Assembly: GCF_023715105.1 (NCBI RefSeq)
Contig: NZ_JAMBNO010000002.1
Span: 1-64,000 of the forward strand
Origin: Hydrogenophaga intermedia
GTDB lineage: Bacteria > Pseudomonadota > Gammaproteobacteria > Burkholderiales > Burkholderiaceae_C
Direction: 5' to 3'
Length of the DNA: 64,000 bases
In this document: positions 60,596 through 64,000 of the stretch, one piece after another
Position numbering within the stretch: position 1 is the first letter of the stretch
Layout of the letters: the number at the start of each line of letters is the position of its first letter
The notes under the pieces: generated by a model
The model's input: only the letters and a program-made list of their open reading frames with translations
Databases searched by the model: none
Told to the model about the DNA's origin: nothing
Made by a program: the position numbers and the translations under genes

Positions 60596-61047
60596 TGGCG
60601 CACGCGAAGAACAAGACCGTGGCGGTCTGGCTGGCGCTCGTGGGCGGCTCGCTCGGGCTGCACCGCTTCTACCTGCGCGGCCTGGGTGACTGGGTGGGCT
60701 GGCTGCACCCGGTGCCCACGGCGCTGGGCTGGTATGGCGTGGAGCGTGTGCTCGCCTACGGGCAGGACGACAAACTCTCGTGGGTGCTCATTCCCTTGCT
60801 GGGCATGAGCATTGCGGCCGCCTGCCTCACCGGCATCGTCTATGCCCTGAGCGACGCCGAGAAGTGGGATGGATGGTTCAACCCTTCGAAGCCCGGCAGC
60901 GGCAGCGGCCGTACGAACTGGCTGACGATCATCGCGCTGGTGATGGCGCTGCTCACCGGCACGATCGCCTTCATGGGCAGCCTGGCCTTCGGTATCCAGC
61001 GCTATTTCGAGTACCAGATCGAAGAGGCTCGCAAGATCAGCCAGTGA
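60595..61047 (+). CDS. TM2-domain membrane protein
   Basis: About 150 residues: an N-terminal TM2-like part (K-N-K-T-V-A-V-W-L-A-L-V-G-G-S-L-G-L-H-R-F-Y), then helices at about 60-85 and 102-128. Function unknown. ATG 60595 is preferred to GTG 60592; CAGGAGG is just upstream and the gene is coupled to the GNAT gene. Its end overlaps the convergent AEC transporter by 11 bases. Confidence 0.8.
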   Translation: MAHAKNKTVAVWLALVGGSLGLHRFYLRGLGDWVGWLHPVPTALGWYGVERVLAYGQDDKLSWVLIPLLGMSIAAACLTGIVYALSDAEKWDGWFNPSKPGSGSGRTNWLTIIALVMALLTGTIAFMGSLAFGIQRYFEYQIEEARKISQ

Positions 61048-62005
61048 GCGGGTTCAGCCACGACATGATCGCCATCACCAGACTGAGCGTGAACAGAGCG
61101 GCGACCGTCGTCAGGCCCATGCTGGCGGTGGTGAGCTCCTTCGCGGTGTCGTAGCGCTGCGCAAACAGAAACACGTTGGCACCCACCGGCAGCGCTGCGG
61201 CCACCACCACCACGGTGAGCGGCAGGCCGGTGATGCCCACGGCCCAGGCACCGGCACCCACCAGCACGGGCAGCACGAGGTTCTTGGTCAGCACCACCTG
61301 CAGGGCGGCACGCCAGTGGCCAGACATCGGCGTGGCCGCGAGGCTGACCCCCACCAGCACCAGTGAGATCGGGCCGAAAGCGCTGCCCAGCAGTTGCAGT
61401 GGCTTGTCGATGACCACTGGCAGGGCCCAACCGGTTTGCGCAAACAGCAAACCGCAAATGATGGGCAGCGGGATCGGGTGGATCAGGGTGCCCCTGGCCA
61501 CCGAAGCCATGGTGGCCCACAAGTGCGGTGCGCTGCCGCCCTGCTCTCGCGCCTCACGCGCCACCACCAGTTCGAGCACCACCGAGCCCACGCTCAACAA
61601 GATGAGCGCATGCACCGACACCAGCGTGAGCAGCGTCACCAGACCGGCCTTGCCATAGGCCAGCTCGACCAGCGTGATGCCGATCATCACCATGTTGGAG
61701 AAGATGCTGGCCAGCCCGATCACCACACTGCGTCGATGGACCCCACGCCAGGCGATGCAGACCGCCAGCAGCAGCAGTGCCGCCGGAAAATAGGCCAGCA
61801 GGGGCCGAAGGTCCAGCGCCTCGATGCGCACCGCGCTCATGGTGCGAAACAGCAGTGCCGGGATCAGCACCATGAAGACGAGGTTGGAGAGGTCCTTGAC
61901 CGCCGCGTCGCGGATCCACTGCAGCCGCCCGGCCAGATAGCCGAGTCCGATGAGCAGGAAGACGGGGGTGAGGGAGACGAAGACGGGATGCGCGGCGAGG
62001 TTCAC
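61037..62005 (-). CDS. AEC (auxin efflux carrier) family transporter
   Basis: A 322-residue membrane protein with about ten helices in two halves. It starts P-V-F-L-L-I-G-L-G-Y-L-A-G-R and has the F-M-V-L-I-P-A-L-L-F-R-T and N-M-V-M-I-G cores of the AEC/MdcF group. Bacterial members are thought to carry malonate, malate or other carboxylates. No metabolic partner is adjacent, so the substrate is open. Confidence 0.88.
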   Translation of the reverse strand: MNLAAHPVFVSLTPVFLLIGLGYLAGRLQWIRDAAVKDLSNLVFMVLIPALLFRTMSAVRIEALDLRPLLAYFPAALLLLAVCIAWRGVHRRSVVIGLASIFSNMVMIGITLVELAYGKAGLVTLLTLVSVHALILLSVGSVVLELVVAREAREQGGSAPHLWATMASVARGTLIHPIPLPIICGLLFAQTGWALPVVIDKPLQLLGSAFGPISLVLVGVSLAATPMSGHWRAALQVVLTKNLVLPVLVGAGAWAVGITGLPLTVVVVAAALPVGANVFLFAQRYDTAKELTTASMGLTTVAALFTLSLVMAIMSWLNPLTG

Positions 62006-62045
62006 CGCACGATGGTATCGCCGCGCGTGTGTGCCGGCCGCGCCA

Positions 62046-62624
62046 TCAGCGGCTTGCCACAGCCTCGCTCAGCCGGTAGTACAGGCCGTAAGGATCGTTG
62101 TCGAGAACATGAAAGCGGCCTTCCACGACCACCGCGCCATCGCGATACTTCACCGGCGACTTCGCACGCACCTCGACCATGCTCTCGGGCCCGCCGGGGG
62201 TACAGAAGGCACAGCTGAGCGGCACTGAAGTGAGCAGGAAGTGGCGCTGGTTCTCGCCCGGGTCGAGCGGCAGCATGAACCCGTGCAGCTTGAGCTGGCG
62301 TTGGTGCAGGGCGCGCACATCGGCCGGATACACCGGCGCGATGCGCTTGCCACGGACCTCGGTCCTCACGTCGGTGAGCAGCGACCACGCCACCACGTCG
62401 TCGCGCACCGGCAAGGGGGGAATCGGGCTTTGCGGGCTGTGCACGCCCGCGCCCTGCCCCTGTGGCACGCCGTGCGGGGCGGCACCGGCAGCCGGGGGAG
62501 CACCTGGCGGCGCAGCCGAAGGCGCGCCCAGCGGCGAGCTCAGCACCTGCGCCAGCGCGGGGCCCGAGGCCAGCGTGACCAGGCCGAGCAGGGCAAGGCG
62601 TCGTTGCACAGCGTGATGGTTCAT
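62046..62624 (-). CDS. DUF3299 secreted protein
   Basis: A 192-residue protein with a signal peptide (about 1-25, cleavage near ALA-Q), a Pro/Ala/Gly-rich linker (about 28-68) and a DUF3299 domain (V-R-D-D-V-V-A-W-S-L-L through F-L-L-T-S-V-P-L-S-C-A-F-C-T-P-G-G-P). The C-A-F-C pair is conserved in the family. Function unknown. Members sit beside MacB-like ABC permeases in loci induced by zinc shortage (zrg clusters of Vibrio), and the neighbours here fit that. Confidence 0.85.
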   Translation of the reverse strand: MNHHAVQRRLALLGLVTLASGPALAQVLSSPLGAPSAAPPGAPPAAGAAPHGVPQGQGAGVHSPQSPIPPLPVRDDVVAWSLLTDVRTEVRGKRIAPVYPADVRALHQRQLKLHGFMLPLDPGENQRHFLLTSVPLSCAFCTPGGPESMVEVRAKSPVKYRDGAVVVEGRFHVLDNDPYGLYYRLSEAVASR

Positions 62625-62644
62625 GACGGGTTCGTTGAGCGGGC

Positions 62645-62887
62645 TCAGTGGGCGTGGCGCATGCCGCAGTATTTGCCGATGGCAAGACCCTTGCAAGCCA
62701 CGGCGAGTTCCGCGTAGCAGACCTTTTCGCCCTTGCCGGCCTCCAGGCATTTGGCGGCGGCCTCGTGGGCAGCGGCCATGGCGCGGTGGCGCTGGATGTC
62801 CTGTCGGGTTTCCTCAGCGGAGTGTTGTGCCAGGGCGGTACCGGCGGACAGCAACGAGAACAGGATGGCGGCGATGCGTGCTTTCAT
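62645..62887 (-). CDS. small secreted Cys/His protein
   Basis: An 80-residue protein with a signal peptide (1-20, cleavage ALA-Q). The mature 60 residues are helical and carry four Cys (47, 57, 65, 74) and five His (22, 34, 41, 78, 80), ending G-M-R-H-A-H. I do not recognise the family. Either two disulfides or a metal site is possible. It lies 4 bases after the ABC permease gene and 20 before the DUF3299 gene on the same strand, so it belongs to the same presumed metal-related operon. Confidence 0.7.
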   Translation of the reverse strand: MKARIAAILFSLLSAGTALAQHSAEETRQDIQRHRAMAAAHEAAAKCLEAGKGEKVCYAELAVACKGLAIGKYCGMRHAH

Positions 62888-62891
62888 GGAA

Positions 62892-64000
62892 TCAGCTCCG
62901 GGGGTTGAGAAGGGTGTGAACGTCGGTACGGTAGGCGGCGACGGCGGGCACCCCCGCCGCCAGCAGCGCGGTGGCAGCGGCCAGGGCGGGCACCCAGGCC
63001 AGGGTGATCGGCCACACGCCGTTCGGCAGCAGCGCGGGAGCATCTGCCCACCACAGGCCCGCCGCGCTGGCCAGCGCCAGCGCCAGCAACAGGCCCGCCA
63101 CCGTGGCAAGCAGCGCCAGCCAGCCCGCCTCAGCGAGCCACAGCGCGGCCACACGCCGCGGCGGGGCACCGAGCATGCGCAGCATGGCCAGATCGGCGCG
63201 GCGCTCGCGCACCGCGCTCCACAGCGCAATGAACACCGATAGCGTGGCCACGACCAGCAGCACCCCGGCCAGCGCATGCAACAGCTGCGTCCCATGGCCG
63301 ATGAGGGTCATGAGGCGTGTGACCTCCATCGCGGGCGCTGCGGCCTGCATCGGTGTGTTGCTGTTGACGAAGCGCGGAAAGCTGGCCGCCGCCAGCGGGC
63401 TGCGGTAACGCACCAGCCCGAGCGTGATCTCGCGCTCGGCCGCCAGCGCAGCCTCGAGTTCGGCGCGTTCGGCGGCGCTCATGTCTTTGTCGGCGTGCAG
63501 TTCGTCGTGCACCGCCCAGACGGACTCGGTGGCGGTCAGCACGAGCCGATCGAGCACGCAGGCACAGGGCCGCAACACGCCGCTCACGGTGTAGGGGGTG
63601 GTGTCGTGCACCGCGCCGCCCGTGCCCAACCCGTGTGCACCGGCAAAGCGCGCGCCCACGTCAAGCGAGGTTCGGCGCGCCACCTCGGCCCCCAGAACGG
63701 CCTGCAGCGGCGCTTGCCAGAGCACGCCGCGCGCCAGCGTGGCGCCGTAGAGCGCCGGATAGTCGGGCGTGGTGCCCACGATGCGAAAGCCCTGCAGGTT
63801 GTCGCCCAGGCTCAGCGGGATGAACTGCGCCACCTGCGGGTGCTGCGCGAGTCGCTGCGCGTCGGCCAGTGCCACGTTGCCGGGCGGCACGTCGAGGTGG
63901 AACACGCCGGCCAGGATCAACTGCATGGGGCTGCCCTTGGCGCCGACCACGGCATCGATGCCCGCCAGGTCGCGCTCGAACGCGCGCTCCACCCGCGCCT
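62892..64000 (-). CDS. ABC transporter permease, MacB/FtsX type (5' end outside window)
   Basis: 369 visible codons, missing the N-terminal part beyond the right edge. A MacB-like periplasmic core domain (V-V-G-A-K-G-S-P-M-Q-L-I-L onward) is followed by three helices in an FtsX domain (L-L-V-V-A-T-L-S-V-F-I-A-L, then A-M-L-R-M-L-G-A-P-P-R-R-V and a C-terminal pair), ending Y-R-T-D-V-H-T-L-L-N-P-R-S. Such permeases work with an ATPase and often act on lipoproteins or envelope targets. With DUF3299 downstream it resembles zrg-type, zinc-responsive systems, which is an inference from context. Confidence 0.88.
   Translation of the reverse strand, partial: ARVERAFERDLAGIDAVVGAKGSPMQLILAGVFHLDVPPGNVALADAQRLAQHPQVAQFIPLSLGDNLQGFRIVGTTPDYPALYGATLARGVLWQAPLQAVLGAEVARRTSLDVGARFAGAHGLGTGGAVHDTTPYTVSGVLRPCACVLDRLVLTATESVWAVHDELHADKDMSAAERAELEAALAAEREITLGLVRYRSPLAAASFPRFVNSNTPMQAAAPAMEVTRLMTLIGHGTQLLHALAGVLLVVATLSVFIALWSAVRERRADLAMLRMLGAPPRRVAALWLAEAGWLALLATVAGLLLALALASAAGLWWADAPALLPNGVWPITLAWVPALAAATALLAAGVPAVAAYRTDVHTLLNPRS

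Noticed and set aside
1-64000. CRISPR arrays, rRNA genes and complete insertion sequences
   Set aside because: No regularly spaced repeats, no rRNA-like segments and no full transposase gene were seen in the window.

Overview
The window looks like chromosomal DNA of a high-GC betaproteobacterium, most likely a Comamonadaceae member (Hydrogenophaga/Acidovorax-like). The evidence is the gene content and style: a narK1K2GHJI operon with a fused-in peptidyl-prolyl isomerase, a tripartite-tricarboxylate (Bug) receptor, DUF4148, and the rpsP-rimM-trmD-rplS operon. No rRNA, complete tRNA or CRISPR array was seen.

Region 1 (1 to about 12,400) is an accessory copper/silver-resistance island, cut by the left window edge. 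It carries a CopZ-like chaperone, a DUF4148 protein, a truncated cupredoxin, a CusF-like protein, a DUF2933 protein, a cytochrome c, a CopA-type P1B ATPase, a Met/Cys-rich secreted protein and a complete cusCBA efflux system. Two promoters (copZ and copA) have the 19-bp spacer and dyad of CueR/MerR-type copper promoters. The regulator itself is not in the window. The ATPase would clear the cytoplasm, while CusF, CusB and CusA would clear the periplasm.

Region 2 (about 12,400 to 14,780) is a scar zone. livM is cut off after about 200 codons at the island edge and livH is intact. It is followed by an att-like segment with repeats and a strong terminator, then the first ~23 codons of an integrase joined to the last third of a geranylgeranyl-reductase-like gene. 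At least two rearrangements happened here.

Region 3 (about 14,780 to 38,130) is a nitrate-respiration block. A long leftward run of nearly touching genes reads narK1, narK2, narG, a cupin gene, narH, narJ, narI, a parvulin isomerase, a beta-carbonic anhydrase and a class II (B12-dependent, oxygen-independent) ribonucleotide reductase, then a FAD oxidase and a TlpA-like thioredoxin. The reductase is interrupted by a 380-residue LAGLIDADG intein placed exactly before its radical cysteine. Regulation is by narXL, and a hemerythrin-like protein, NnrS, a nitroreductase and a SirB2-like protein lie around it. The arrangement suggests that anaerobic dNTP synthesis is co-expressed with nitrate respiration.

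Region 4 (about 38,130 to 51,000) holds a frameshifted chemoreceptor next to a response regulator with a sigma-28-like promoter, a TTC38-like TPR protein, an AraC regulator, a sensor kinase with an N-terminal solute-binding domain, a MarR/Bug receptor/FAD monooxygenase catabolic module and a RhlE-like RNA helicase.

Region 5 (about 51,000 to 64,000) is mostly core: a Pit phosphate transporter, oligoribonuclease, an M48 protease, pterin dehydratase, RsgA, CobD/CbiB, a CoA-type NUDIX hydrolase, the rplS-trmD-rimM-rpsP operon, GNAT, TM2, AEC transporter, and at the right edge a DUF3299 / small Cys protein / ABC permease cluster resembling zinc-regulated (zrg) loci. The permease runs off the window.
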